Positions 48,514 to 59,898 of a stretch of DNA of 64,000 bases are shown piece after piece (positions within the stretch are counted from its first letter, which is position 1; each line of letters opens with the position of its first letter). The translations under genes were made by a program, and so were the position numbers. The DNA is from Mactra quadrangularis (lineage: Eukaryota; Mollusca; Bivalvia; Venerida; Mactridae): positions 39,271,917 to 39,335,916 of the forward strand of contig CM046298.1 in assembly GCA_025267735.1 (NCBI GenBank). The letters run 5' to 3'. The notes under the pieces were generated by a model. It searched no databases, was not told where the DNA came from, and was given only the letters and a program-made list of their open reading frames with translations.

Positions 48514-51500
48514 TCACTTTTCTACTGATTGTCCTGATTCAAGACCTTCATAAAACTCAAGTAGTAACAAATATTGCTGAGTCATAGGAGTCAATTCAGA
48601 GTTAATTCCCCTTAGATGATCTTCAAACTCTGTGACATGTTCTGTAAAGTTTTCAAGTAATTGTAAGTCATCTGTTCTGAATCTTTTGTTTCTACTGCTA
48701 GGAACACTTGTACGCATTCTTAATGCACTGTAAGATTTATCTAAAAAATAGAAAATATTTTTGTTAGGTTATGTATTGTAGATAAGTCACTTAACAAGTT
48801 TTCAGGTGGTTTGTTTGACATTTGCATATCCACGGCAATTTTATAAGCAAAAATACTCGGACATTGTAAGGAGAGAAAGTAGATCTAATATGGATTCAGT
48901 AGTGAATTTTGTTGAATTATAGTCAGAACTACATTGGAACATTGCTTGTGAGACATCTTTCTTCTAATGATATATTTTCCATCCTTAGCTACATTTCAAA
49001 CAAGTCTGTGCTATGCTTTATTTAGTTTTTGTTTTGTGAAGTAAATGACAAAGGCTATTGGCATGTGATTGCATTTATTCTTAAAATGGGTTCAATTAAT
49101 AAACTAAGTTCTATACTTTGGGCCAAGTCATTAGTCCACAAATTCCTTTAACAAATAAAGCATTGCTTTCAGGGCTATAAATTATTTCATATTTATGTAT
49201 ATGTAAGTGTATGGATATATCTCATTAAACCAACAGTTTTACATAAGTAAAGAAGTCAGGAACCTTCACAGCCATCACAAAAATCCTGAAATTCAGGACC
49301 ACTCAAAGAAACTTACACTTCTAACATATGAAAATGCAGAGTATTACAGAAATAAGGTGTGAAATAATTCTACTGTACCTTGTGAAGATTGCAGATAGCT
49401 AACTACACCATAGTAACACAACATAGCAAGCTCCTCTGTATCAACTGATGTAAATCTAGTAGGTATTTCATCACTCATGCCATCTGGCGAAATAGGTGGA
49501 GTTAATGGATTCATTAATGGAATAACCTGAAATATATAGTGTACATGTACCATTCTTACAATAGCCATCTTCCTTCTAATTACTTCCACCTCCAAATAAC
49601 AGCATTTTTAACCACTGCCACCTCCAAATAACAGCCTTTTTAACCACTGCCACCTCCAAATGACAGCCCTTTTAACCACTGCCACCTCCAAATGACAGCA
49701 TTTTTAACCACTGCCACCTCCCAATAACAGTCACCTATGTTTATAGGTAAACCTTGAAATTATATAAATGACAATGATTAGCAATACACATGCCCTTGTA
49801 ATTGTATAATTTTAATTAACCAATTAGGCCACAACAAGTTGATCATATGTTCTATGGATTCGCTCGCACCTTAATTTTGATGTTTTTTTTACAATTTTTT
49901 TATTTCCTCGCTCGCTCAGCAACTGAATTAAGCTTTTTTTAAATAATTTTTTCTCTGCTCGCTCACCCCATTTTATTCCAGAAAAAATCCGTAGAACAAA
50001 TCATCAACTTGTTGTGGCCTTATGTACCTAATAAGAAAATACATAACATTTTTTAACAATTCTCAATGATATTGCTCCAGTCAGGCAACTTACTCAGCCC
50101 CCAAAGGAGCTTATATGATAGATTTCAGGACCCAAGTCTCGAGTATTTAGCTAAAAGCACTTGATGCAAAAATGATAGTATAAGCTCTTATTTTCTTAGT
50201 AAAGTTGAGCTAAAATGACATTAATTTTACTTACCTTAAAGAAACATTGTATGACATCTTCCAGTGATTCAGGAAATCCAATACCAAGATTAAAATATCC
50301 ATCATATTGTGACTCTAATATTCTTTGTATTAGTTTAAACTGTAATAATGATGACGTTATTGAACGTATAAACTTAGTTTTATCTTCTAATGTAGGTAAA
50401 TATTTAAATGTATTCAACATTTCTCTACTAATACCATTGGCACAATCTATACAATGTGAACTAACATCTACACTAAGATGAAATAAATCCTGAAAATAAA
50501 AATAAACACACAAATTGTATTATCATGGGTGGTAATTTAAAGTTAAAAAAACAAACTGAAAAAATAGACAAATTTCATATTAGAATCAGTCAGATTTTCC
50601 TATTTGAGTTTTTTGACAAAATCAGTGAAGTGGCAATACCAGGACAAAAATTGTCAGTTGTGACTTAATTGCAATATCAGACAAACTACTTTTTGAATAC
50701 TTTTGAATACATGGACATTGTACATTTTTATTTCAAATAGAATGAAGCCAGCATAGCATGGAATAACTTTTTATAGAGATTTCTTGTTTTTAATAGGTGT
50801 ATCTAAAATCTAAAGCAATCAAAAGGGTTTAAAAAACTGTCTTAGAATTTTTTAATGTGTTAATAGTTGTTTTTTTTTGCGAATATTACAAAGTCAATCA
50901 AATCAAAGGTATCAACTCACCTGTATCAATGTAAGTATTTCTGGTACATGGAATGTAGTACTAGACAAACATGGTCCGGCATTTAATGTTCTATTCAAAT
51001 AATACATTAACTCTTTATAGTTACATTGACTCGTACTATAGGCTAACATTTTATATGCTAGAGAATTCCTAATACTCTGAGAGTCTGTTAAATTCCTTGT
51101 ATACAAATCATATTTTAACACTTTAATGTTAAGTTCCAGTAGTAGAGTTGATTGAAGTAATTGTTTGTCACTCTCATCTTTAGCATTGTCAACTGTCACT
51201 TTTAAACACTTTTCTACAGTCTCCCAGGTAACATGAAAGCTTCCATGTCCTCTGTCTACGAGACTAGATAATACTTCATAAGAGCGATGCATATGAGACA
51301 TTTCTATATCACAGTTCAAAGTATTCTCAATTATAATGTCACAAATTTCAGATGGTATCACATACTTGGTACTCAGTAATTCTACCAAATCAAGAGCAAC
51401 GTCAATATCTAAACCATTATCAAATTCACAACATAATACAAAGCACTTGTAACTTTCAGGTAAGTTATACCTTGTTGTAATATCAGTTTTATGTAAGTTA

Positions 51501-54500
51501 ATGAAGTCTTTAATGTAGTATGCTAACTGTTTCATTTGGTCAGTAATAGACAGTTCAGCTAATCCATAGTTATATTTTTCAGGTGATGAAATTGAAGGTG
51601 TAGGTTTACTTCTACACGATTCATATGATTTTTGTTTACGTTTCAATGAACGACATCTGGATAATGATGATGATGTTGCTGGTGTCGAACACATTGATGA
51701 TGATAATGATGATGTTTGAGCAATCACTGATGAAACAGTAGAATGTGAACTAACAGATGATACCACTGACCATGTTGACAATGATGATGGTGATGTAGAT
51801 GATATGGATGTAACAGTTGATGTAACTAAAGTTGATACTGATGACATCGTTGTAGTTGTCAATGATGAAGATTTTGATGGAATATTTTTAGATGAAAACT
51901 GAGATCTATTTGAAAACATTGAAAATATGTTATCACATTTATTTGTTGAGGTATTATCACCTTCATTCTGATCACAAGTCATGTTGATATCAATATCATA
52001 ATCAAATTCAATACAAGGTAGCTCATCCTCATTGTTAAATGTAAATTCTTCAAAGAAACGTTCTAACACTGGAGCCTTATCGGATAAACCACTAACTCTT
52101 CTAAATCTATCAGGTGTTTCAACTTTTTCAGTAATCCTAGCACTTTCTTCATCAACAGTATCTATGTCAAAGATACGTTCTAACACTGGAGCCTTATCGG
52201 ATAAACCACTAACTCTTCTAAATCTATCAGGTGTTTCAACTCTTCCAGTAATATTAGCACTTTCTTCATCAACAGAATCAACAGTATCTATGTCAAAGAT
52301 ACGTTCTAACACTGGAGCCCTATCCGATAGAACACTAACTCTTGTAAATCTATCAGGTGTTTCAACTTTTTCAGTAATCCTAGAACTTTCTTCATCAACA
52401 GAATAAACAGTATCTATGTCAAAGATACGTTCTAACACTGGAGCCCTATCCGATAGAACACTAACTCTTCTAAATCTATCAGGTGTTTCAACTATTTCAG
52501 TAATCTTAGCACTTTCACATGACTTATCAATTATGTCACATGAATTGTCAGTTTTATCACATGACTCGTCAGCAACATGTGACTTGCCAGTAATGTCACA
52601 TGACTCATCCATATAATCACATGATCTATCAGGAATAGATTCTAAGTCATCAGATAGCACAATTATTTCATCAGTTCTTGTTTCTGTTTGATTTAAACCA
52701 CCACCGTCATTTTTACACTGTTTTATCAAATCACCTTCATTATTATTATCAATGTCATGTCTTGTTTCTTCTTCATTAATTTCAATCAGTTCAATGTCAT
52801 CACTTACATTGTCATAGTTAGCACAATTAAAACTAGAATGAAAGTCAGTCATAACACATTTATCAATAACAGTAACAATATCTTCATTTAGATCATTTGT
52901 TTCATCAGATGTAACCATGTTACTATTAGAATTATCACTTATCTGTAACACAGTCTCTTTTATACCATCATGAAGCAGCACTTCTCCTCCGCTATTAGTT
53001 GTAAATGTAATATTACTAATATTATCTTCATAATTTCCAGTCATGTTTTCAAAAATATCAAATAGGTTAACACGAGGAGATAAATTGAGATGACCCATAT
53101 CAGTGGTATCAGATGTATTACGTTTATGACCAGTAGGGAGATATTTAGTTCTACTACTTGGAGTTTCATCATTTCTAATTGATAAAGGTACACAGTTATC
53201 CTCATGTTTAGTTCTTAACACATCGCTATCCCGTTTAGAATTGTTATTTAACATACACTTAGAACTTTTCTCCATAACATCAAGAACTTTGTGTGAATTT
53301 CTGTGAATGGAAATATCATCACTTTTAGACCGTGACAGTTTACCAACACTTTTATGTCGACCTCTATGTAAGCTATGTAATGTTTTATGTCCACTGGAAT
53401 GATGGCGTGATTTTTCAGATATTTCAGTTTTCTTTGGAGTAGCTCTAATAACAACAGCTTGATCGACAGAAAAAAGAGCACCCAGTACTGCTCTATGTTC
53501 AGTTCTTAATTGATCCACAGATGGTCTTTTCTTCTTCATACTAGCTGGTTTCCTAGATGGTTTATTCTCCAATGGTTTATTTGTGTGAGAATCTGTAAAG
53601 ATAAATTAATTGGTTGTATTTAGAAATGTGATGGGTCTAGACCAGAACTTTACTGAAGTTAACAATTTTGTTGGACCACAGATTTGTTACTTAAGTTAAC
53701 AATGGACCCCAGAAAGGTTCTTTTCCATAGTTCTGTTTTGTTAACTTCAGTAAAGACCTGTAAGGTTTCATCCATGTATAACATATCAGTGTCCCTAAAA
53801 TGTTACATCAATTCATTGCCTTGGTTTATGAAACCATAAACCACTAAACCAGTGACCAAAAATTTCACACATACAATCCAAAAAACACTACCACAGTAAA
53901 TGAAGGTTTAACCTATAAATACCTAGCAATCCACTATTTGTGATTTTATAACTTATAATAACTTCAAATATATTTGCCAGATTTTTGGTAGTTTGACCAG
54001 ATCTGCAAAAAAATGCCACCAAACCATCCTAAGAGTTCATATACAAATAATGATGTAAAATTAATAATGGTATAGTGCGTAAATATTGACCCCGATCTGA
54101 CCTTTCACATTTGTATCTAATAATTATCTACAATTATCCCGACGAAAATCAGTACCACGCCTATTCTACACTTTGGCAGTGATCGTAAAATTATAGAAGG
54201 ATGTATATGTGTTAAATTTCAACACATAATCCTCACGGTCACGATGTAATATTAATACTACATTCGTATTCAATGTTATGAATATTCTTGCATAAAGGTC
54301 AGGTCGGGGTCAAACTTAACGCACAATAATTCTATAGACCAGTAAAACAAACCTATTGAAAGTTAATATATACTGGGGTAAGTGGTGACGGAATGGATAT
54401 GCCATTTGTCTGGTAGTCATTGGAAAGCCTACTCTAAAATGGTTCTAATCATATATTTAAAATTGGATTTGAAAGGGCTTCTGGTGGGACAATGGTATTT

Positions 54501-56269
54501 GTTTCATTGGACTGGTAACTATTACAAATGCAAATTGCTGTATCATAAAACTAAGAAGAAATATCATAAGTTGCTGACTAAAGCTACATTCCCATAAACA
54601 TAAAAGTAGCCGTGAGGGCACCTTGGGATCAAATTCCGAAAGGACCCGTACAAACTCTTGCATACCCGTACGGACTGTCACGTTTTTACCAGGGTCCGTG
54701 AGATGAGCCCAAGATACATGTATCAGTTTCAGAGTCAAATCGTGAATAAAAGCGTGGCCGAGTATGGATTAAACATGCATATCTTCCAGCTATGGCTCCG
54801 TACGGGTGTGTTGTTTTGTACCATGCATGTACTGTCACCCTTATACGCAAGGCTTCCCACGGCCTACGACTGTCTGAATGTACAGGTCCGCAACAAGCCA
54901 TGATTTTATGGGACTGAGGCATAACCTAGTTCCAAAACACATATATCTACGTAGCATATTGTATACATTGTAACCTCTATTAAATGGGCCTCTACAGAAC
55001 AAATCTTCTGCACAACAACAGCTGTTGATATTTACCTTGGGTGTAATTTTACTTGAGTTTAACCTCTGTAGAGCGACAACCTCTGAAGAGCAACATTTTT
55101 AAGTCCCTTCCAGCAGGTGGTGTTCTAGGGATCATGTAATGTACAATTAAAAATAAAATAACCTACCTGAAGAAAGATCTGGTAAATCCGACATTTGTCT
55201 CTTGTATTCTATTTTCCTTTTCTTTATAACAGATTGTTCAGTATTGTCATGGTTAATTCCAATATGATGATACCTGCTGTAAAATAACATTATATCATCA
55301 TTGAGTTGTTCATTCTAAGTAAAGTATTTATTTATACTTCTCTATTTTTGTTGTATATTTTGTACTAACTTACTATATATAAAACAGTCATGCTAGTACA
55401 GGACGATTTGACAGAATGTTGACAGGTAAATGGCCTAAGGCTATCTGATGACATTTAACAGTAAGCAATGAACTAATCATAACCTCATTTCATTAAAAAT
55501 ATAGTTACCTCCCTTAGAAATAAAAAACAAAAAATGGCTTTTTGAATGTTGACTTTTTCTTTCAATTTTCAATATCTAAGACTCAGCCACCCCTGCTGGT
55601 TGCAGGCATGACTTTTAATCCAGGGGTTGTGGGCTCATTTCCCATGCAGGTCCTATATGCTCTTAGTTTAAGGAGTTTAAGGTCATGATAAATTTTCTGT
55701 GGTCATTCTACAGGCTTACCCTGCATTAAGTAAGGTCATTGTGACTGGCATGTGGATGAGCTTATTACTAGATCAAAGGCCTGTCAATGGAACATAGGTA
55801 GGATGACTGACCACTGCGATATGACAGTAAATAATTGTTGAAATGCAGCGTAAAGTAGCATTCTTTTCCTTCGAATACAACATTTTCAGACAGTGCGTGT
55901 TTTGGAACGTCAGAAAGGAATCCAACAAATATTTCAATTGACATTACATCGTACCTCTAATTTTTAAATATTCATCATCTGTTCACCAATAAAACAATTA
56001 GCGAATACTTGGACAAGCATAGTCACATGTCTTTGAACACAAAGGTTTTCTTTGTTAAACAAATTAGCCACTTGTCTAAGGATGAGGTTATAGTAGCCTC
56101 AGCGTAAGACCTAGAGTTAACCTGTCAGGCATTGCTAATAAAGAACAGCCCATCACTATGATACTAAAGCTTACCTATGTTCTTTTTCCAGCCTCATTTT
56201 AATTTTTCTTTTCCTTGCCTCACGAGAGGCAAAAGAAATTTTAGGTAAAGTGTCCAAACCAGTCTTCAT
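48514..56269 (-). CDS. SIMC1: SIMC1-like SUMO-interacting protein, six coding exons
   Basis: Exons in transcript order: 56175-56269 (from ATG), 55167-55276, 50921-53592, 50235-50489, 49379-49526, 48514-48740; all GT-AG with matching phases, 1168 aa. The N-terminal part is basic and Ser-rich. SUMO-interacting motif candidates are IELIEI (335-340), IIVLSDD (378-384) and VSVLSD (445-450, 487-492). A four-unit tandem repeat covers about 428-590, a Ser/Thr-rich tract about 630-710, and a helical domain about 735-1168. This domain lines up by eye with the C-terminal half of vertebrate SIMC1 (IPSEICDIIIENTL against PPREIVAHIIQKIL; LLLLEFYEGLE against LLKLLLFYAADL). In vertebrates SIMC1 pairs with SLF2 as an Nse5/Nse6-like module recruiting SMC5/6 in the nucleus. 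That role here is inference. The start is uncertain: an upstream exon ending at 57166 could add residues. Alternative: another protein with the same helical fold. Confidence 0.65.
49585..49731. repeat. 32-bp tandem repeat, intron of SIMC1-like gene
   Basis: About five units of CCACTGCCACCTCCAAATAA then CAGCATTTTTAA, period 32 bp (for example 49611 to 49643), with few differences. It lies about 60 bp upstream, in gene sense, of the exon starting at 49526. Confidence 0.9.
49826..50020. mobile_element. AGGCCACAACAA MITE (copy 3), intronic
   Basis: Left end AGGCCACAACAAGTTGATCA, right end TCATCAACTTGTTGTGGCCT. It has lost about 25 bp around the ATAAAAATTTGGTCAAAC interior compared with the copies at 46630 and 47788. 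It sits in the intron between exons 4 and 5 of the SIMC1-like gene. Confidence 0.85.
52030..52515 (-). repeat. Coding tandem repeat, four units of about 126 bp
   Basis: Four consecutive units of 42, 42, 39 and 42 codons inside exon 3 of the SIMC1-like gene. Each unit encodes ITEKVETPDRFRRVS, then V/G-LSD, then R/K-APVLERIFDIDTV and an acidic VDEES linker. DNA identity between units is high and the array remains in frame, so it arose by recent duplication with length changes only in multiples of three. Units 1 and 2 carry VSVLSD; units 3 and 4 carry VSGLSD. Confidence 0.95.
52514..52641 (-). repeat. Coding 21-bp tandem repeat, about six units
   Basis: The + strand reads TCACATGACTYRTCARNNATG repeatedly, encoding short D-x-S-C-D motifs (SCDYMDE, SCDITGK, SCDKTDN, SCDIIDK) on the - strand. 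One unit is shortened to 18 bp, keeping frame. It lies directly N-terminal to the 42-residue repeats, just after the IIVLSDD motif. Confidence 0.85.
53648..53755. repeat. Foldback with perfect 18-bp arms, SIMC1-like gene intron
   Basis: CTTTACTGAAGTTAACAA at 53648-53665 is the exact reverse complement of 53738-53755. Between them GTTAACAATGGACC repeats part of the arm. It lies about 55 bp upstream, in gene sense, of the large exon's acceptor. Confidence 0.8.
54071..54328. mobile_element. MITE with about 35-bp terminal inverted repeats, intronic
   Basis: Left end ATAGTGCGTAAATATTGACC then CCGATCTGACCTTT; right end AAAGGTCAGGTCGGGGTCAA then ACTTAACGCACAAT. Arms match with a few differences. 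TA flanks on both sides would fit a mariner-like TA target, but this is not certain. Non-coding interior. Confidence 0.75.
54962..55145. repeat. Dispersed repeat, ACAACCTCT/CTGCAGAGGTT family, inverse copy
   Basis: TAACCTCTATTAAATGGGCC, CTACAGAACAAATCTTCTGC, TTTAACCTCTGTAGAGCGAC and AACCTCTGAAGAGCAACA mirror the element at 20655-20865 in the opposite orientation. It ends near exon 2 of the SIMC1-like gene. Confidence 0.6.
55585..55858 (+). mobile_element. tRNA-derived SINE (family C), diverged, intronic
   Basis: The end GGATGACTGACCACTGCGAT then ATGACAGTAAA matches the family C 3' domain (GGTTGACTGACCGCTGTTAC then ATGACCAATA). The head is decayed and lacks a clear A box. Confidence 0.55.
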
Positions 56270-56278
56270 GTCTGTAGC

Positions 56279-57750
56279 CTGTGAAGTAAATGAAACATCA
56301 TTAACACAACAGAACAGTACATTTCTAGTTAAAACCGTTTTGAGAAAAGCCGGCACTTTGTATGTTTCTATATACTGTCAAACTACTCAGACAAGAGTCA
56401 GTCCACAAAAAGTCTGTCTGGGACAACCACTTTTTTGTAAGGACAACCAAAATTTCTTTCCAGCAACCAAAAGTCTACAAACAAGAAAGAGTGCTTGCTG
56501 CTAAAATGACCAGCTAGGAGCCTAGGACAAACATTTGCATATCCTAATTTTCATACACTTCTTAGAGTTACACACACAGGTTATATGCCATGATGTTAAT
56601 TAAGACAAAAAATAATTGGAATAAGAATACATTGTATATACAACCCGGGTCGGTAGTGGGCCTGGATTACGAGTCAAGTGTCCCGATGGGGTATGGGTTC
56701 AAATACCATCCGGGAAGGTTATACCCTTGAATGAAAATTTGCCAGTAATGTCAATTTTCCTCAAATAATAAGGTATATGGGGAAATTTCCGGCCTTGTGG
56801 AAGGGTAGGTGAGTGCTGGTTATAGACAAGGGTCCAGAAAAGCTAGGTTAGGTGTGCTTGATGCCATAAAATGACCTAAAAATTGTATTGACCCGTGTTA
56901 AACCCAGTATAAGTAAATAAATTAATAGACTGCTGAGAGTTATAGACATGGGTTATGTGCCACCATGCTATTAAAGACATAAAAGAATTTAGAATAACAA
57001 TACATGTACACTGTATATAAAGTGCTGGTTTAGTACCAGATAAGGAAAGAATGATGCATGGAGTGGATATGGTTAACTTTTTGCTAAGCGTGAGGAAAAG
57101 AAACAAGATTGTATATAAAAAATGACACATGAACAAGACATGGTAAAAACATTGTATTCACTTACAGTTAGATGTAGGAAAAACATTAACTACTAGGTCT
57201 ATATGGATAGGTACAGTTGGTTTTTTTTTAAAGATGAAAACATGTTCAAAATGTTGTTAAAATAATTCCCTAAAGCAATGTAAGTATTTTTAGCATAATA
57301 AATCTTACATTATACATTTTAAGTGCATAAACTAAATTAGAGTTGACTATAGTTTATTTATTTCTCGACAGGCCCTTTATAATTATCTAACTGGGAGATA
57401 TTCAGTATTCTAATGCAGACCGTTAATTTCTTATTTGTTTCCAGCATAAGTCTGACCTACAACACTTTTCATGCATATATTATTAAGCTAATATATTTCA
57501 GTATTATCTTATAGATATTCATCATTTTCTAAGATTTTTGTTTTATTTCAAGTACAGATATTCATATTTTTCTTTAGCATATTTTTTACCTAATACATAT
57601 TTCTATTTCATTCACTTTTGAAATATTATTATGCTCGTTATGTTAATGCAAATTTTGTTATATTTGTCGGTATGAATAGCTATTCATATTATTTATTTAT
57701 TTAACCTCCATTTTCTGGAGAAGTAAATACACAAATATGATAAGTTATTT
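56279..57750. other. 5' flank or first intron of the SIMC1-like gene
   Basis: Contains a possible upstream exon: read on the - strand, a short open frame ending at 57166 is followed by GTAAGTGAAT, a good donor, and would join in phase 0 to the exon at 56278 adding a few residues. No other evidence supports it. It also holds a SINE at 56642-56905. No CpG-rich promoter is visible. Confidence 0.3.
56642..56905 (+). mobile_element. tRNA-derived SINE, ACGGCG-tail family (+ strand copy)
   Basis: Head CCCGGGTCGGTAGTGGGCCT, B-box-like GGGTTCAAATACC, then body phrases GAAATTTCCGGCCTTGTGGA, GGGTAGGTGAGTGCTGGTTA and CCAGAAAAGCTAGGTTAGGT shared in reverse with 33866-34137. The tail GCCATAAAATGACC has lost the GGCG motif. 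Confidence 0.75.
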
Positions 57751-57894
57751 AAGGAATGAATTCATACAAACTGACTTTCATCGAAAAATAAATGTCACTT
57801 TGGTGATAGCTAATATGCATAAAGACTGAAATTAGCTATCACCAAAATGACATTTATTTTTCGATGAAAGTCAGTTTCTATGATTTCATTCCTT
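57751..57894. repeat. Long foldback with 64-bp arms
   Basis: Arm 57751-57814 and arm 57831-57894 are near-perfect reverse complements with a 16-nt loop. Only about four or five positions differ, clustered toward the outer end (AAGGAATGAATTCATACAAA against the inverse of TTTCTATGATTTCATTCCTT). The inner portion, including CTGACTTTCATCGAAAAATA and TTTGGTGATAGCTAAT, is almost perfect. No other copy is seen here. It could be a foldback MITE or a transcribed hairpin. Confidence 0.9.
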
Positions 57895-58748
57895 ATAATT
57901 TCAACCTTTCTGGGCCAAATTTGCGTTGATATCAAGAACTATACATTAGTGCGTAAGAACCGAATGTATTGTAGTGCGGAATAATCTTGGTCGTACACAG
58001 GTCTTTCATGCCAGCCGTAGGCCATTTTGTTCTCTGCTTCGATGCAATTTTTCAAGGGTTTAATGTCATAACAGAACCAATTATGCAAAGAAATGTAAGT
58101 AATTGGATTTTAATTTGTATAAAAAGAGCACTAAAAGGGAAACCCAAGATTGTGTAGCTTTAAAATACATGTAAACAAGTTAAAAGTTTTACGCTTTCCC
58201 ATGCGTTTATCAAGGTCGAGGTCAGCTAGCTATTTATAGTAAAGATAAAGTGAAACTGAAATGTTTATTTCGGTTAACATTTATTTCTTATTTTATTTTC
58301 AATATGATATTATCAGACCACTTTTCATGTTTTCGATGATTTACTTCTTTTATTGACATGCACAGCTTTTGTTTTGCATGTGACAGCGCTAAAATATATT
58401 TTTTTATTCATGAAATTAATACTGGCATGATGTAATTAAAAGTCATGAATATCAATGAATTCTTGTTGGCAACTGCGTTTATACGAAAATGAAAACACAT
58501 TTTTTTCAAGTCACGTGTTCACTTTTGACCAATCAAATTGTATTATTTCGTTTAGGTTGTAATTATACAAAAATGTGAAACATAAAAGTTAGAAATAAAG
58601 TCTTATAAATAAAAATAGAATACTGGTATACGTACAAAAGGTATATATAGTCTCTTGTTAAGTGAAGCAAGTCACACTCAAAATGATTGAGGAATATGAT
58701 TAATAATGTTAATATGTATTTGTTACAAAATGTCCAACAATAAATAAA

Positions 58749-58858
58749 GTTTGTATTGTATTGTATTGTATTGTATTGTATTATTGTATTGTATTGTATT
58801 GTATTGTATTGTATTGTATTGTATTGTATTGTATTGTATTGTATTGTATTGTATTGTA
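58749..58858. repeat. (TTGTA)n microsatellite after an AATAAAG tail
   Basis: About 21 units of the pentanucleotide with one interruption (TATTATTG). It is preceded by CAACAATAAATAAAGTTTGT, the arrangement often seen at the 3' end of non-LTR retroelements. Open frames across it on both strands (58563-58988) encode monotonous repeats and are not genes. Confidence 0.95.
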
Positions 58859-59898
58859 CATGTATATAACAATCAACTAGCCAAACAACGTGAAATGAGT
58901 AATGTTCCGACTTTGAGTATGAGCCATAAACTATAGAAACTGAATGTCCTTGAATTACAGTAAGATTACTAGTGGTGAGTAATTTCACTTTTTTTCAATA
59001 TTGTACTTGTTTAAAAACTTTTGGATGGCACTGTATCAGTAAACTTTAAACAGTAATTAATTAATTATAACATAACTTTCACTTAACTTATTGTCATGCT
59101 GTATTTGTCCTAATTTGTCTTTAACGTTTTCTTCCCTTATACTAAATGTACATAATGATATGAATATTTAATGGTGATCCATCCTCTCCACAAGGAAACA
59201 TAATGTGCAGACCTTGAGATCAATGATGGCAATGAAACCCTTAAAGCTAGACTGTTCATTATAATTAATTGTAGACAGGAACAATTAACACGCCATATCA
59301 GTTTTATAGATATAATATTTTATTTACAGTCAGTATCATATAACAATTAGCATAAACTATAAATACATGTAATTAGTTAATTGACAAACATAAGTCTGCA
59401 CATAATGCCTCCACAAGGACCCTTATTAACCACAAATTGACTTACTGAAAATGACTGATAAAATCAGGGTGAAGTTTCAAAGATAGTATCATAATAAAAT
59501 TGACAAGGAAGAAAATAATCAGTTACAGTTGAATATCCTGTAATTATATGATATATGTCAAGATAATATTACACTTATAGTCATATACAATATATGCTTA
59601 ATCTTGATTTACTAAATATTATAGTATTATAACTAGATTTTGTAATTTATTAGAAAATTACATTGTAAATACATGTATATAGATGCATATGTAAGAAGAA
59701 ATCCATATATGTCACTGAGCTATATGCTGGTGGGGACTCGTCCCAGTCCACCCTGGTTAGGGTGTGGCAAGCTGGACAGGTCACAAATACAACTTTGTGT
59801 TAGTATAGAAGCTTATTAGTCTTCCTTATCAATTGTGGTTTCCCTGACAGAATCCTATATTTTTTTCCATAAATTTTCTTCTGTGCATGACATAATAC
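58859..59898. other. Gene-free AT-rich DNA
   Basis: No exon recognised. On the - strand, AATAAA near 59312-59319 (seen as TTTATT) could be a poly(A) signal of a gene outside the window to the right, but no coding exon supports this. Confidence 0.35.

Noticed and set aside
52032..52616. + strand open frames with repeated SNTGALSDKPLTLLNLSG-type sequence
   Set aside because: They are the antisense of the tandem repeat in the SIMC1-like gene, whose - strand frame extends over 2.6 kb with matching splice sites on both sides.
54658..54922. Overlapping open frames on both strands in a locally GC-richer stretch
   Set aside because: Intronic in the SIMC1-like gene, no recognisable protein, no consistent strand.
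48514..56269. Identification as SLF2 (FAM178 family) instead of SIMC1
   Set aside because: The N-terminal SUMO-interacting motifs and the helix phrases I could align by eye fit SIMC1 better. SLF2 is its partner and remains a lesser alternative.
58563..58988. 141-codon - strand frame with a monotonous YNTIQ repeat
   Set aside because: Produced by the (TTGTA)n microsatellite; a pentanucleotide repeat leaves frames open without being coding.
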